64,000 bases of DNA from Streptomyces sp. 2131.1 (GTDB lineage Bacteria; Actinomycetota; Actinomycetes; Streptomycetales; Streptomycetaceae). The stretch spans positions 2,356,001-2,420,000 of the forward strand of contig NZ_FNSY01000001.1 of the NCBI RefSeq assembly GCF_900105515.1. The letters are read 5' to 3'. The notes beneath the pieces were generated by a model. It did not search any database and was not told the DNA's origin. It worked only from the letters and a program-made list of their open reading frames with translations. Positions 50,594 to 60,365 of the stretch are shown one piece after another (the stretch's first letter is position 1; each line of letters begins with the position of its first letter). The position numbers were made by a program, and so were the translations under genes.

Positions 50594-52723
50594 TCAGCCG
50601 TTGCCTTCGAGGTCGATCGTGACGGTGCGCTCGGCCGGGGTCTTGCCGAGCAGCGCGCCCTTCATGGCGAAGGCGATGTCGTCCGCGCTGAGCTGGTGCT
50701 TCTTGCCGTCGCCCTTGGTGATCATGACGCCGTCGAAGACACCGGCGCAGAGCCGGTCGATGGCCTTCTTGTCGTAGTAGTCGACGAGCTTGCCGTCGAC
50801 GGCCTTCATCGACAGGATCTGCGGCAGCGACTTGGCCGGGCCGAAGGGGATCTCCTTGCCGCCGGCCCTGATGACCACCAGACCGGACATCGCCGGCTTG
50901 GCGAACTCCTGCATCGCCCGGTCCAGTTCGGCCTGGGTGATGGTGGGTTGCTTGGTGACGACCGGCAGTTCGACGCTCTTCGTGACCCCGGTCTCGACCT
51001 GGGCGCGGTAGGCGTCCCGGACGGAGACCATCGACTTGTTGACGTCGAGCGACTTGCCGGCCTTGCCCGGTACGGCGACGGGCTTGCCCGGCTCGAACTT
51101 GATCGTGCCGTCCTGCGCGGTGCCCGAGGCGCCGGCCAGGTCCTGGAGCGCGACGCCGAGCTTCTCCTCGTCGACCGGGAGCACCGGGTCGACGGTTCGC
51201 TCGCCGCCGAAGAGCGAGCCGATGACGGAGACCGGGTTGTAGTCGCTGCCCGCTGCGGAGCGCACGGTGGCCTGGCTGTCCAGGGAGAGCCCGGCCTTGT
51301 CCGGCGCGAGCTGCGTCTCCTTGCCGTCCACGGTCAGCTTGAGCGGGGTCGCGGCGCGCTTGGCGAGCGCGGCGTCCAGCTTCTCGACGCCGTCCTCCTT
51401 CGTGCCGCCGCCGATGTCCACACCGAGAACGGTGGTGCCCTTGGGTACGTCGGAGTGGTTCATCAGCAGACCGGCGCCGTACGCGACACCGAGCGCGCAG
51501 ACCGCCGCGACGCCGAGCAGGACCAGCTTCGAGCGGCCCTTCTTGGCGGGCGCCGGCTTGGGCGCGGGACGGGCGGCGGGAGCAGGCGCGGGCGACGTCG
51601 GCGCGACGCCACCGGGGCCGCCCGGGCCGCCGGGTCCGCCCGGTCCGGTGCCCATCGGGTCGCGCGGGGCGTTCCGGTCGCCGGGCACGACGGGGATGCC
51701 GCTGTTCAGCGTGTCACCCGAGACGTTGCCACCCGGGCCACCCGGGGGCGGCGCGAACTGCGGGGTGAGGACGGCGGTGTCGTCGGACATGCGCGGCACA
51801 CCGCCGGGCCCGGGGCCGACCGGGTTCTGCGGGCCCATGCCCGGCGGGTAGGGGCCGGGGCCGTCCAGGTTCGGGGTGAGGGGCGAGGTGCCGGCGGCCG
51901 GGCCCGTGGTGGGGCCGGCCGGGCCCGGGGTGCGGACGCCGAGGTCGGGTGTGGAGCGCGAGCCGCCGGGGCCCTCCGGGAAGTCGCGCTGCGGTCCGTC
52001 CGAGAAGTACGGCAGGTCGGTACGGGGCCCCGAGGGCGGGGAGACCCGCCCTGCGTCGGGACCGCCGGGCCGGGAGCCGGGGCCGCCGGGACCCGCGGGC
52101 GCACCGGGACCGCCGGACGCACCGGCACCCCCAGGACCGCCGGCCGCACCCGCACCACCAGGGCCACCGGCCGCACCAGGACCGCCGGGCACACCCGCAC
52201 CGTCCACCGCCGGGAAGCCCGCGCCGTCCGTGTCGCCGCCGGGGCGGCCCTCGGTCGAGGGCTTCGCGGCGGCCGGAGGCTTGCGCGGGGCGAACCAGTC
52301 GCTGCCGCTCTTCTCCTTGGCCGGCGTCTCGGCGGGTTCCGCGGCCGGGGCCGCGTCCTCGCCGGACTCGGCAGCCGAGGACTCGGGCGTCTGCGGGGCG
52401 CCGCCCTGCGCCGGAGCGCCCGGACGCGGGGTCGAGCCGGTGCGCTCGCCGCCGTCCGCGTCGCTCATCGGCGTACGCATGACAACCGGCGGGATGGGGC
52501 GCGAGCCGGGGATGTTGATCCGGATGCGCGTCGTCAGCGTCGTCTCGGTCTTCGGCTCTTCGGGCCGGTCCGGATCGGCAGGTTCCGGGGACCCGTCCGG
52601 GGCGTCCTGCGACGGGTGCAGCGACGGATACTGGCGGGATCCGTACGGCGGCGTACCCGAGGGGTACGCGGCTCCTCCGCGACCCTGGGGCCCGGAGGAC
52701 GAACTGTCAGTTTCACGACTCAA
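50594..52723 (-). CDS. membrane protein with peptidoglycan-binding-like domains and collagen-like linkers
   Basis: A 709-residue protein. Residues 1-430 are cytoplasmic and low-complexity: a charged Pro/Glu/Ser region, then a collagen-like Gly-X-Y stretch (about residues 176-222) and a shorter one (GPGGPGGPGGPGG). A single helix (KLVLLGVAAVCALGVAYGAGLLM) crosses the membrane. The outside part has repeated PG_binding_4/VanW-associated segments (TTVLGVDIGGGTKEDGVEKLDAALAKRA; PLKLTVDGKETQLAPDKAGLSLD). TTG 52723 is chosen because GGGAGAA lies about 8 nt upstream and no ATG/GTG is near. Probably acts in cell-wall assembly. Confidence 0.85.
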   Translation of the reverse strand: MSRETDSSSSGPQGRGGAAYPSGTPPYGSRQYPSLHPSQDAPDGSPEPADPDRPEEPKTETTLTTRIRINIPGSRPIPPVVMRTPMSDADGGERTGSTPRPGAPAQGGAPQTPESSAAESGEDAAPAAEPAETPAKEKSGSDWFAPRKPPAAAKPSTEGRPGGDTDGAGFPAVDGAGVPGGPGAAGGPGGAGAAGGPGGAGASGGPGAPAGPGGPGSRPGGPDAGRVSPPSGPRTDLPYFSDGPQRDFPEGPGGSRSTPDLGVRTPGPAGPTTGPAAGTSPLTPNLDGPGPYPPGMGPQNPVGPGPGGVPRMSDDTAVLTPQFAPPPGGPGGNVSGDTLNSGIPVVPGDRNAPRDPMGTGPGGPGGPGGPGGVAPTSPAPAPAARPAPKPAPAKKGRSKLVLLGVAAVCALGVAYGAGLLMNHSDVPKGTTVLGVDIGGGTKEDGVEKLDAALAKRAATPLKLTVDGKETQLAPDKAGLSLDSQATVRSAAGSDYNPVSVIGSLFGGERTVDPVLPVDEEKLGVALQDLAGASGTAQDGTIKFEPGKPVAVPGKAGKSLDVNKSMVSVRDAYRAQVETGVTKSVELPVVTKQPTITQAELDRAMQEFAKPAMSGLVVIRAGGKEIPFGPAKSLPQILSMKAVDGKLVDYYDKKAIDRLCAGVFDGVMITKGDGKKHQLSADDIAFAMKGALLGKTPAERTVTIDLEGNG

Positions 52724-52888
52724 AGCAGGTTCTCCCGATTGGCTCCGCCGCCCGTACCTTCCCCCGTGCCGCAGCCCGGGCGCGCGAACCACCATACTGG
52801 CCGCCGCCGGCACACACCCCGCGACCGGGGGAAACGACTGCGCACCCCCCGGACGGGCAGGGGGCATTACGGGATCGGACGGAGCACA

Positions 52889-53344
52889 TTACTTGGCAGG
52901 TCGGCCGCTGTCGGCCCGCTGCCGGGGCGATCGCGACATGGTGGCACAGATCACAGCGATGGCCATTCCGCCCAGCATGAAGAGCCCGAGGCCGAGCGCG
53001 TCACCGAAGACATAGTCCCCTTCGGGCCGTCCACTGAGCAGAACAACGATGGAAATCAGCCATCCCGCCGCCGGTGCCGCCGCTCCCGGCTGGGTACCCG
53101 TCAGCGTGCGGCCGCCGTAGAAGAGGCCGGCCGCCGCCGCCAGGGCGAGCAGCAGACCGCCGGGGAACCAGGCGGCCTGCACGAGTGCCCCGGCGATGCC
53201 GACGACGGCGCCGAGGACCACGAGGCCGAACAGGGCGGCGATCCGGGCGGGGTTGACGGGCGCTGCCAGACCGATGGCCGGAATGTCCTTCTTCTGGGCA
53301 TCGGTCCGGCCGCCGCCGGCGCGTGCCCTGCTGCTGCCGCTCAT
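52889..53344 (-). CDS. DUF6113 membrane protein
   Basis: A 151-residue protein with four hydrophobic segments after a polar N-terminus ([77 protein letters not shown]). Unknown function. ATG 53344 overlaps the mshB stop by 4 nt, so it is co-translated with mshB. Confidence 0.87.
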   Translation of the reverse strand: MSGSSRARAGGGRTDAQKKDIPAIGLAAPVNPARIAALFGLVVLGAVVGIAGALVQAAWFPGGLLLALAAAAGLFYGGRTLTGTQPGAAAPAAGWLISIVVLLSGRPEGDYVFGDALGLGLFMLGGMAIAVICATMSRSPRQRADSGRPAK

Positions 53345-54240
53345 CGGCCGGCTCCCGGCACACCCGCGAAGAGATCGTGTTCGCGTTCGCCCGCCGGAGT
53401 CCCCGGCGTACCGGCGGCCAACTCGTAGTACTCGGTGGTGAACACGGGCTGGCCCAGGTCGTTCGACAGCGCGAAGTACCGCCCCTGAAGGGCGATCTGG
53501 GTGACGTGCGCCCGCATCGCCTCGCTCTTGGCGTCCTCGTACCCGGCGCCGTCGATCACGGTGGTGACCCGCTCCTCGTCCACCACACCCGGTACGTCGT
53601 CGATCCCGGCGATCCCCGGGAAGGCGTCGGGGGCCTCGGCGCGCAGCGCGGCGAACCCCTTCTCGGCGACGGGACGCGGCACGCGGTTCCAGTAGACCTT
53701 CGCGATGGCGTGCGGGGCGCCCTCGCCGGGGCGGTACGCGGCGTCGGCGGCCAGCTCCGCGGCGCGGGTGGCGACGCGGTGGGCCTGGATGTGGTCGGGG
53801 TGGCCGTAGCCCCCGTCGGGGTCGTACGTCACCAGGACCTGGGGGCGCACCTCGCGGATGACGTCGACGAGGTGACCGGCGGCCTCGTCGAGGTCGGCCG
53901 CCCAGAAGGCGCCGGGGCGGTGGTTCTGCCCGGCGCCCATCATCCCCGAGTCCCGGTAGCGCCCCGCGCCGCCGAGGAAGCGGTGGTCGGTGACGCCCAG
54001 CGCCCGCATGGCCGCCGCCAGTTCGCCGCGGCGGTGGGGGCCCAGGCTGTCGTCCCGGTCCGCGGCGAGATGGGCGAGGGCGGGCGGGATGACCTCCCCC
54101 TCCTCGCCGAGTGTGCAGGTCACCAGCGTGACCAGGGCGCCCTCGGCCGCGTACCTGGCCATGGTGGCGCCGTTGTTGATCGACTCGTCGTCCGGGTGCG
54201 CGTGCACCAGGAGCAGCCGCCGGGCGGGAAGGTCCGTCAT
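53341..54240 (-). CDS. mshB: MshB, GlcNAc-Ins deacetylase of mycothiol synthesis
   Basis: A 299-residue zinc enzyme that removes acetyl from N-acetylglucosaminyl-inositol, a step in making mycothiol, the actinobacterial thiol. The zinc ligands are in AHPDDE (His 15, Asp 18) and GHPDHIQAH (147-150). The [11 protein letters not shown] start and the SDNGMM-like region ([13 protein letters not shown]) match MshB rather than the amidase Mca. ATG 54240. Confidence 0.95.
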   Translation of the reverse strand: MTDLPARRLLLVHAHPDDESINNGATMARYAAEGALVTLVTCTLGEEGEVIPPALAHLAADRDDSLGPHRRGELAAAMRALGVTDHRFLGGAGRYRDSGMMGAGQNHRPGAFWAADLDEAAGHLVDVIREVRPQVLVTYDPDGGYGHPDHIQAHRVATRAAELAADAAYRPGEGAPHAIAKVYWNRVPRPVAEKGFAALRAEAPDAFPGIAGIDDVPGVVDEERVTTVIDGAGYEDAKSEAMRAHVTQIALQGRYFALSNDLGQPVFTTEYYELAAGTPGTPAGEREHDLFAGVPGAGR

Positions 54241-54321
54241 GGGGACCAGCCTACGAGCCGCCGGCCTCCTGGACCGACGGCGGCCCGGCGACGGGCGCCG
54301 ATGGAGCGACGGGTGACGGGG

Positions 54322-54516
54322 TCAGAACTTTATGTCCCCGATCATGCCGGCCACGTTCGTGGTCAGCTCGGAGATGGTGGGTGCGATGGTCGAGTCGGCG
54401 AGATAGAAACCGAGCAGCGCGCAGACGACCGCATGTCCTCCCTTCAGTCCGGACTTCCGGATCAGCAGGAAGACGATGATCGCCAGCAGCACCACCGCCG
54501 AAATCGAGAGCGCCAC
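54322..54516 (-). CDS. small two-helix membrane protein, unknown function
   Basis: A 64-residue protein from GTG 54516, which has a perfect GGAGGTGA 6 nt upstream. First helix MALSISAVVLLAIIVFLLIR; a second, amphiphilic hydrophobic segment is HAVVCALLGFYLADSTIAP. No known motif. Lies upstream of mshB in the same direction. Confidence 0.85.
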   Translation of the reverse strand: MALSISAVVLLAIIVFLLIRKSGLKGGHAVVCALLGFYLADSTIAPTISELTTNVAGMIGDIKF

Positions 54517-54668
54517 AGCGGTTCACCTCCATCGGTACGGTCGGGGACGGGCAGCACGCGTGGAGCCAGCAGGTTCATACCCACCGAGCGCTACGGATCA
54601 TAACTATCCGTGGCACCGCATTGTTCGGGGCACAGCAGCACGAGGGGCGCACGGACGGGCGCGGCCGA

Positions 54669-54674
54669 TAGGTT
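54669..54674 (+). promoter_or_regulatory. -10 box for the leaderless prolyl oligopeptidase gene
   Basis: TAGGTT, 6 nt before ATG 54681, no ribosome binding site. Confidence 0.5.
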
Positions 54675-54680
54675 CGGCGC

Positions 54681-56807
54681 ATGACTTCGTCAGAGATCAC
54701 GTTTCCGCTCCAGTTGGCCCGGACCATGAGATTCACCCTCGGGGCGCCGCGCGCTTTCACGGTGTCACCCGACGGTGGACGCGTGGTCTACCTGCGCTCG
54801 GGTTCCGGTACCGATCGCACGGGCCGTCTCTGGGTGCTGGATCTGGAGGGGGACGGCGCCCCGAGGGAGCGCCTGGTGGCCGATCCGGAGGCGCTGCTGG
54901 GCGGCTCGCGGGAGCGTCTGTCGGCGCAGGAGCGCGCCCGGCGGGAGCGCAGCCGCGAGGGCTCGGCGGGGATCGTGGGCTACGCGGTGGACGCGGCTGC
55001 CGAGTTGGCCGTGTTCGCGCTGTCGGGGAAGGTGTACGTGGCCGATCTGCGCGGGGGAACGGCGCGTGCGCTGCCCGTGCCGGGGCCGGTGATCGACCCG
55101 CGTCCCTCCCCCGACGGACGACACGTCGCTTATGTGTCCAAGGGTGCACTGCGCGTCGTCTCCACCGACGGCGAGGCGGACCGCGCGCTCGCCGAGCCGG
55201 AGGACGGCCATGTCACCTACGGGCTCGCGGAGTTCATCGCGGCCGAGGAGATGCAACGCTTCCAGGGATTCTGGTGGTCGCCGGACTCGGACCGGCTGCT
55301 GGTGGCCCGGGTCGACGACAGCCCCGTCCGGCGGTGGTGGATCGCGGACCCCGCGCACCCCGACCGCAAGCCGGCCGAAGTCGCCTACCCGGCCGCCGGC
55401 ACGCCCAACGCCGTGGTGGGGCTGCACGTCGTGGGCCTGGACGGCAGGCGCACCGAAGTGGAGTGGGACCGGGCCAGGTTCCCCTATCTGGCGCGGGTGC
55501 ACTGGTCCTCGTACGGGGCTCCGCTGCTGCTCGTCCAGGCCCGGGACCAGCAGAGCCAGCTGTGCCTGGCGGTGGACCCGGAGACCGGGGCGACCCGGAC
55601 CGTGCACGCGGACGAGGACCCGGTGTGGCTGGAGCTGTTCCCCGGGGTGCCCGCGTGGGCGCCGGACGGGCGGCTGGTGCGCATCGCGGACGAGGGCGGG
55701 GCGCGGGTCCTCGCGGTGGGCGACCGGCCGCTGACCGGGGCGCAGTTGCACCTCGGGACGGTGCTGGACATCGGGGAGTCGGACGTCCTGGTGACGGCGT
55801 CGGCGGGCGAGGAGGCGGCCGCGCCGGAGATCGGCGAGACCCACGTGTACCGGGTCAACGAGCTGGGCGTGGAAAGGGTCTCGGAGGGTACCGGTGTGCA
55901 TACGGCGGTACGGTCCGGCCGGGTGACGGTGCTTGTCTCGGCCACGCCGGAGCGGCCGGGGACGACGGCGCGGGTGCTGCGGGACGGCAAGGAGATCGCG
56001 GTCGTCGCGAGCCACTCCGAGCCGCCGGTGCTGTCGGCACGGCCGGTGTTCACCGAAGGGGGCGCACGGCGGATTCCGTGCGCCGTACTGCTCCCCACCG
56101 GGTACTCGGAGTCGGACGGTCCGCTTCCGGTCCTCATGGACCCGTACGGCGGGCCGCACGGCAGGCGCGTCGCCGCCGCCCACAATCCGCATCTCACCTC
56201 GCAGTGGTTCGCGGACCAGGGCTTCGCGGTGATCGTCGCGGACGGGCGCGGCACACCCGGCCGTTCACCGGCCTGGGAGAAGGCGGTGAGGAACAATCTG
56301 GCGCTCAGCCTCGACGACCAGGTGGAGGCCCTGCACGCCCTCGCGGAGCGGTTCCCGCTGGATCTGGGCCGGGTGGCGATCCGGGGCTGGTCGTTCGGCG
56401 GCTTCCTGGCGGGCCTGGCCGCGCTCCGCCGGCCCGACGTCTTCCACGCGGCGGTCGTCGGCGCCCCGGTGACCGACCAGCGGCTCTACGACACGCACTA
56501 CACCGAGCGCTACCTGGGCGATCCGGCGGAGCAGCCGGAAGTGTACGCGTACAACTCACTGCTCACCGACGAGGGGCTGTCGCACGCGGCCGAGCGGGTG
56601 TGCCCGATGATGATCATCCACGGTCTGGCGGACGACAACGTGGTCGTCGCGCACAGCCTGCGGTTCTCCTCGGCGCTGCTGGCAGCCGGCCGCCCGCACG
56701 AGGTGCTGCCGCTGAGCGGGGTGACCCACATGACCCCGCAGGAGAAGGTGGCCGAAAACCTGCTGCTGCTGCAGGTGGACTTCCTGAAGCGGTCGTTGGG
56801 GCTCTGA
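54681..56807 (+). CDS. S9 family prolyl oligopeptidase (dipeptidyl-peptidase IV-like)
   Basis: A 708-residue peptidase with an N-terminal beta-propeller (DPPIV_N: GWWSPDSDRLLVARVDDSPV-like FWWSPDSDRLLVARVD) and a C-terminal alpha/beta hydrolase. Catalytic Ser is in GWSFGGFLAG, Asp in GLADDNVV and His in GVTHMTPQ. A Glu pair in LAEFIAAEEMQRF is the dipeptidyl-peptidase signature for binding free N-termini. No signal peptide, so it likely works inside the cell on peptides. Confidence 0.93.
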   Translation: MTSSEITFPLQLARTMRFTLGAPRAFTVSPDGGRVVYLRSGSGTDRTGRLWVLDLEGDGAPRERLVADPEALLGGSRERLSAQERARRERSREGSAGIVGYAVDAAAELAVFALSGKVYVADLRGGTARALPVPGPVIDPRPSPDGRHVAYVSKGALRVVSTDGEADRALAEPEDGHVTYGLAEFIAAEEMQRFQGFWWSPDSDRLLVARVDDSPVRRWWIADPAHPDRKPAEVAYPAAGTPNAVVGLHVVGLDGRRTEVEWDRARFPYLARVHWSSYGAPLLLVQARDQQSQLCLAVDPETGATRTVHADEDPVWLELFPGVPAWAPDGRLVRIADEGGARVLAVGDRPLTGAQLHLGTVLDIGESDVLVTASAGEEAAAPEIGETHVYRVNELGVERVSEGTGVHTAVRSGRVTVLVSATPERPGTTARVLRDGKEIAVVASHSEPPVLSARPVFTEGGARRIPCAVLLPTGYSESDGPLPVLMDPYGGPHGRRVAAAHNPHLTSQWFADQGFAVIVADGRGTPGRSPAWEKAVRNNLALSLDDQVEALHALAERFPLDLGRVAIRGWSFGGFLAGLAALRRPDVFHAAVVGAPVTDQRLYDTHYTERYLGDPAEQPEVYAYNSLLTDEGLSHAAERVCPMMIIHGLADDNVVVAHSLRFSSALLAAGRPHEVLPLSGVTHMTPQEKVAENLLLLQVDFLKRSLGL

Positions 56808-56808
56808 C

Positions 56809-57858
56809 TCACCAGCCCGGCGGCGGCTGGGAGGGCGGCGGGGGCGGGCCGAAGCCGCCGCCGCCCTGCGGGTAGCCGTAGCCGGGCGGCTGGTGCCCCG
56901 GGTACGGAGGCGTGAGCGGTGCGGGGCCCGGGCCGCCTGCCCATGGGTCCGGGCCGGGCGCGGGGACGGGGCCGGGCACGGCGAGGGCGATCAGCGCGAC
57001 GAGTGCGGCCAGCAGCTGGAAGATCCAGCTGAGCAGGTTGAGCTGCAGCTCGCCCCCCAGCTCGCCGAAGTGGTCCAGCAGGTCGTAGTGGGCGATCCGG
57101 ACCACCCCGAACACCCCGCCGGGCAGCAGCAGCGCGGCGGCCACCAGGCCGAACGAACGCGCGTGCCGGGCCCGCACCACAGCGCTGAAACCGGCGAACA
57201 CGCAGAGCAGGAACAGCGTCACGGTGGCCCAGCCCGGCGGCGGACCGGTCAGGTACTGCGCGATCCCGTCGGAGCCCACGTACCAGTCGGGGAGGATCTC
57301 CGGGTACCGCACGGCCTGGCGGATGTCCCAGGCCATCGGCACGGACCCCGCCGCGCACAGGGCCAGGAACGCCAGTACGCCCGCGCCCCGCCCGGGCCCG
57401 GACGGCGTCCGCTCGTAGGAGTCGGCGGGCGGCCGTCGGCCCGCACCGGCGGTGATGATCATCGCGGCTGCCGCGGCGAGGGCGACGAAGGCGCAGATCA
57501 GGGCCCGTGAGCGCAGGTCGTCGGAGTACGCGGACTCCATCCGCCGGTTGCCGATGGTCCAGAGCCCGGGGAGCCGCACGGCGATGGTGACCACCCCGGC
57601 GACGACGAGCGCGGACGCGGCGGCCGTGCTGCGCAGAGCTGCCACGGCGACGGCCACGTACACCACGAGCAGGACGAGGTCGGTGGACGAGGTCGCGGGC
57701 GTGGCCGCCGGCCGGGCGTCCTGGAGCAGTGCCCAGACCCGCCATACTTGCCCGAAATTCGCCGCCTGCGCGTCCCGTATCAGCCAGCACGCGACGATCA
57801 CCGCGAGCAGGGCGGACAGGACGGCTCCGGTGACTCTTGCTCCGCGGGTGAGTATCAC
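56809..57858 (-). CDS. multi-helix membrane protein with Pro-rich tail, unknown function
   Basis: A 349-residue protein with about eight hydrophobic segments and a C-terminal Pro/Gly/Tyr-rich tail (PPYPGHQPPGYGYPQGG). No transporter motif. GTG 57858 (MILTRGARVTGAVLSALLA) gives a good first membrane helix; an ATG at 57990 in the same frame would add a Cys/Gly/Arg-rich stretch that looks non-coding. Convergent with the peptidase gene, 1 nt between stops. Confidence 0.75.
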   Translation of the reverse strand: MILTRGARVTGAVLSALLAVIVACWLIRDAQAANFGQVWRVWALLQDARPAATPATSSTDLVLLVVYVAVAVAALRSTAAASALVVAGVVTIAVRLPGLWTIGNRRMESAYSDDLRSRALICAFVALAAAAAMIITAGAGRRPPADSYERTPSGPGRGAGVLAFLALCAAGSVPMAWDIRQAVRYPEILPDWYVGSDGIAQYLTGPPPGWATVTLFLLCVFAGFSAVVRARHARSFGLVAAALLLPGGVFGVVRIAHYDLLDHFGELGGELQLNLLSWIFQLLAALVALIALAVPGPVPAPGPDPWAGGPGPAPLTPPYPGHQPPGYGYPQGGGGFGPPPPPSQPPPGW

Positions 57859-57922
57859 CCCGTCGATACTTCCGTGCGCCCGCCCCTCGGACAAGAGGGC
57901 CTGCGGACGGCGGGCGCACGGC

Positions 57923-57959
57923 GACCGGCCGGGGGGCGTCACACCACCACCGGCCGGTC
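57923..57959 (-). terminator. terminator after the opp operon
   Basis: A 10-bp stem (57923-57932 with 57950-57959) with a 17-nt loop, downstream of the last gene of the minus-strand operon. Confidence 0.55.
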
Positions 57960-58038
57960 CACGGCACCCGCACGGCCGTACGTTGTTCATGGTGCCGCGT
58001 CCGTATATCGGGGAAGTTGCCCGCGTGTTAACGCCGGG

Positions 58039-59385
58039 TCAGCTCACCCGGCTGCTCCCGGAGGGCGGTTCCTCGCCGCCCCCGGCCGGGGGCGCGGGAG
58101 GCGCCTCGGGAGGCGCCTCGGGAGCCGTGTCGGACGCAGCCTCGGGAGCCGCCTCCGGAGCCGCCTCGGGAGGTGTTCCGGCAGGCGCCTCGTCCGCCTT
58201 CTCCGCCGCCCGGTCCGCCGCCTCGGCCTGGCCGCCCTCCCCCGGCACCGGCTCCAGCGTGCCCTCCGGCGGGACCACCCGCTTCTCCTCGGCGAAGTGG
58301 CAGGCCGAGTCGTGCCGGGCCGGGGTGTCCGTGTCGCGGAAGGCGGCCGGGACGGCCAGCAGCGGCACCTCCAGCTCGCACCGCTCCTGCGCCTTCCAGC
58401 AGCGGGTGCGGAAGCGGCATCCGGACGGGGGGTTGGCGGGCGAGGGCACGTCGCCGTGCAGGATGATCCGCTCGCGGAACTCCCGCGCCATCGGGTCCGG
58501 CACCGGCACCGCGGAGAGGAGGGCCTGCGTGTACGGGTGCGTGGGGTGGTCGTAGATCTCCGCGTCCGTGCCGATCTCGACGAACCGTCCCAGGTACATG
58601 ACGCCGACCCGGTCCGAGATGTGCCGGACGATCGACAGGTCGTGCGCGATGAAGACGTAGCTCAGCTTGAACTCCGCCTGGAGGCGGTCCAGGAGGTTGA
58701 CGACCTGCGCCTGGACGGAGACGTCGAGCGCGGAGACCGGTTCGTCGGCGACGATGATCTCCGGGTTGAGCGCGAGGCCGCGGGCGATGCCGATGCGCTG
58801 GCGCTGACCGCCGGAGAACTGGTGCGGGTACCGGTTGATGTACTCCGGGTTCAGGCCCACCACGTCCAGCAGGTCCTGCACCTTGCGGCGCCGGTCGCCC
58901 TTCGGGGCCACCTCCGGGTGGATCTCGTACGGCTCGCCGATGATGTCGCCGACCGTCATGCGCGGGTTGAGCGAGGTGTACGGGTCCTGGAACACCATCT
59001 GGATGTTGCGGCGCACGGCCTTCAGCGCGCGGCCGGACAGCTTGGTGATGTCCTCGCCCTTGTACCGGATGGAGCCGGCCGTCGGCTGCTCCAGGTGGAC
59101 GAGGAGCCGCGCGACCGTCGACTTGCCGCAGCCGGACTCCCCCACCACGCCGAGGGTCTCACCGGCCCCGAGGTCGAAGGTGACCCCGTCGACCGCCTTG
59201 ACCGCGCCGACCTGCTTCTTGATGAGGATGCCCTGGGTCAGCGGGTAGTGCTTGACGAGGTCGCGCACCTCCAGGATCGGTTCGCCGCCCGCGTAGGCGC
59301 TCTCCTGGCGCGACTTGGACAGCAGGGTGCGCGCGGTCTCGCCCTCCTCGCGCGCTTCCTTGCGCCCCGAGTGGTCAGCGTGCAT
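58039..59385 (-). CDS. oppF: oligopeptide ABC transporter ATP-binding protein, OppF-like
   Basis: A 448-residue ATPase: Walker [11 protein letters not shown], signature [12 protein letters not shown], Walker [15 protein letters not shown]. The C-terminal oligopeptide-type domain carries four Cys (CRFRTRC ... C ... ACHF). Such Cys can bind a [4Fe-4S] cluster in some Dpp/Opp ATPases. The last 70 residues are an extra Ala/Glu/Pro-rich tail ([11 protein letters not shown]), unusual for the family. ATG 59385 overlaps oppD by 11 nt. Confidence 0.93.
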   Translation of the reverse strand: MHADHSGRKEAREEGETARTLLSKSRQESAYAGGEPILEVRDLVKHYPLTQGILIKKQVGAVKAVDGVTFDLGAGETLGVVGESGCGKSTVARLLVHLEQPTAGSIRYKGEDITKLSGRALKAVRRNIQMVFQDPYTSLNPRMTVGDIIGEPYEIHPEVAPKGDRRRKVQDLLDVVGLNPEYINRYPHQFSGGQRQRIGIARGLALNPEIIVADEPVSALDVSVQAQVVNLLDRLQAEFKLSYVFIAHDLSIVRHISDRVGVMYLGRFVEIGTDAEIYDHPTHPYTQALLSAVPVPDPMAREFRERIILHGDVPSPANPPSGCRFRTRCWKAQERCELEVPLLAVPAAFRDTDTPARHDSACHFAEEKRVVPPEGTLEPVPGEGGQAEAADRAAEKADEAPAGTPPEAAPEAAPEAASDTAPEAPPEAPPAPPAGGGEEPPSGSSRVS

Positions 59386-60352
59386 CGAGCGTCTCCTTCC
59401 AGAAGTGGCAGGCGCTCTGTCGGTGCTCGGCCACGTCGTACAGCGGCGGCACGTCGGTGCGGCAGACGTCCTGGGCCATCGGGCAGCGCGGGTTGAAGGC
59501 GCAGCCGGGCGGGATGTGCAGCAGGTTGGGCGGCAGGCCCTTGATCGCGTACAGCTCCTGCCCCTTCTGGTCCAGGCGCGGGATCGAGGCCAGCAGACCC
59601 TTGGTGTACGGGTGGGCGGGCGCCTTGTAGATGTCGTGCACGGGCGAGGTCTCGACGATCCGGCCCGCGTACATCACCGCGATCTTGTCGGCGACGTCCG
59701 CCACGACGCCGAGGTCGTGGGTGATGAGGATCAGGCCCATGTTCAGCTCGCGCTGGAGCTCCGCGAGGAGGTCCATGACCTGGGCCTGGACGGTGACGTC
59801 GAGGGCGGTGGTCGGCTCGTCCGCGATGATCAGGGAGGGTTCGAGGGCCAGCGCCATCGCGATCATGATGCGCTGGCGCATACCGCCGGAGAACTGGTGC
59901 GGGTAGTTGCCCACCCGTTCCTTGGCGGCCGGGATGCGGACCCGGTCCATCAGCTCGACGGCCCTGGCCTTCGCGTCCTTGCGGGACATCCCGCGGTGCA
60001 CGACGTACATCTCGCCGAGCTGCTCGCCCACGGTCAGGACGGGGTTGAGGGAGGAGAGCGCGTCCTGGAAGATCATGGCCATCTCCTGGCCGCGGATCTT
60101 CCGGCGCTCCTCCTTCTTCATGGTCAGCAGGTCGCGGTCCTTGAACAGGATCTCGCCCCGCGGGATCTTCCCCGGAGGCATGTCGAGGATGCCCATGACC
60201 GCCTGCGCGGTGACCGACTTGCCGGAGCCCGACTCGCCGAGCACCGCGAGCGTCTCGCCCTCGGCCACCGAGTAGTTGACCCCGTTGACGGCCTGGACGA
60301 CCCCGTCCCGGGTGTGGAACTCCACGTGCAGATCGCGCACTTCGAGCAACAT
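59375..60352 (-). CDS. oppD: oligopeptide ABC transporter ATP-binding protein, OppD-like
   Basis: A 325-residue ATPase with [23 protein letters not shown] and [14 protein letters not shown], and the C-terminal Cys-rich domain ([14 protein letters not shown] ... SACHF). ATG 60352 with GAGGAG 9 nt upstream. It powers peptide import together with OppF, OppB and OppC. Confidence 0.95.
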   Translation of the reverse strand: MLLEVRDLHVEFHTRDGVVQAVNGVNYSVAEGETLAVLGESGSGKSVTAQAVMGILDMPPGKIPRGEILFKDRDLLTMKKEERRKIRGQEMAMIFQDALSSLNPVLTVGEQLGEMYVVHRGMSRKDAKARAVELMDRVRIPAAKERVGNYPHQFSGGMRQRIMIAMALALEPSLIIADEPTTALDVTVQAQVMDLLAELQRELNMGLILITHDLGVVADVADKIAVMYAGRIVETSPVHDIYKAPAHPYTKGLLASIPRLDQKGQELYAIKGLPPNLLHIPPGCAFNPRCPMAQDVCRTDVPPLYDVAEHRQSACHFWKETLDAR

Positions 60353-60365
60353 GGCAGCGGACTCC

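Noticed and set aside
52900..53100. Regulatory RNA in the region before the peptidoglycan-binding-domain gene
   Set aside because: The sequence is mostly the coding region of the DUF6113 protein and the short spacer holds no clear stem structure.
57859..57990. ATG 57990 as the start of the multi-helix membrane protein
   Set aside because: The added stretch is Cys/Arg/Gly-rich and overlaps the region of the opp terminator; GTG 57858 gives a normal first membrane helix.
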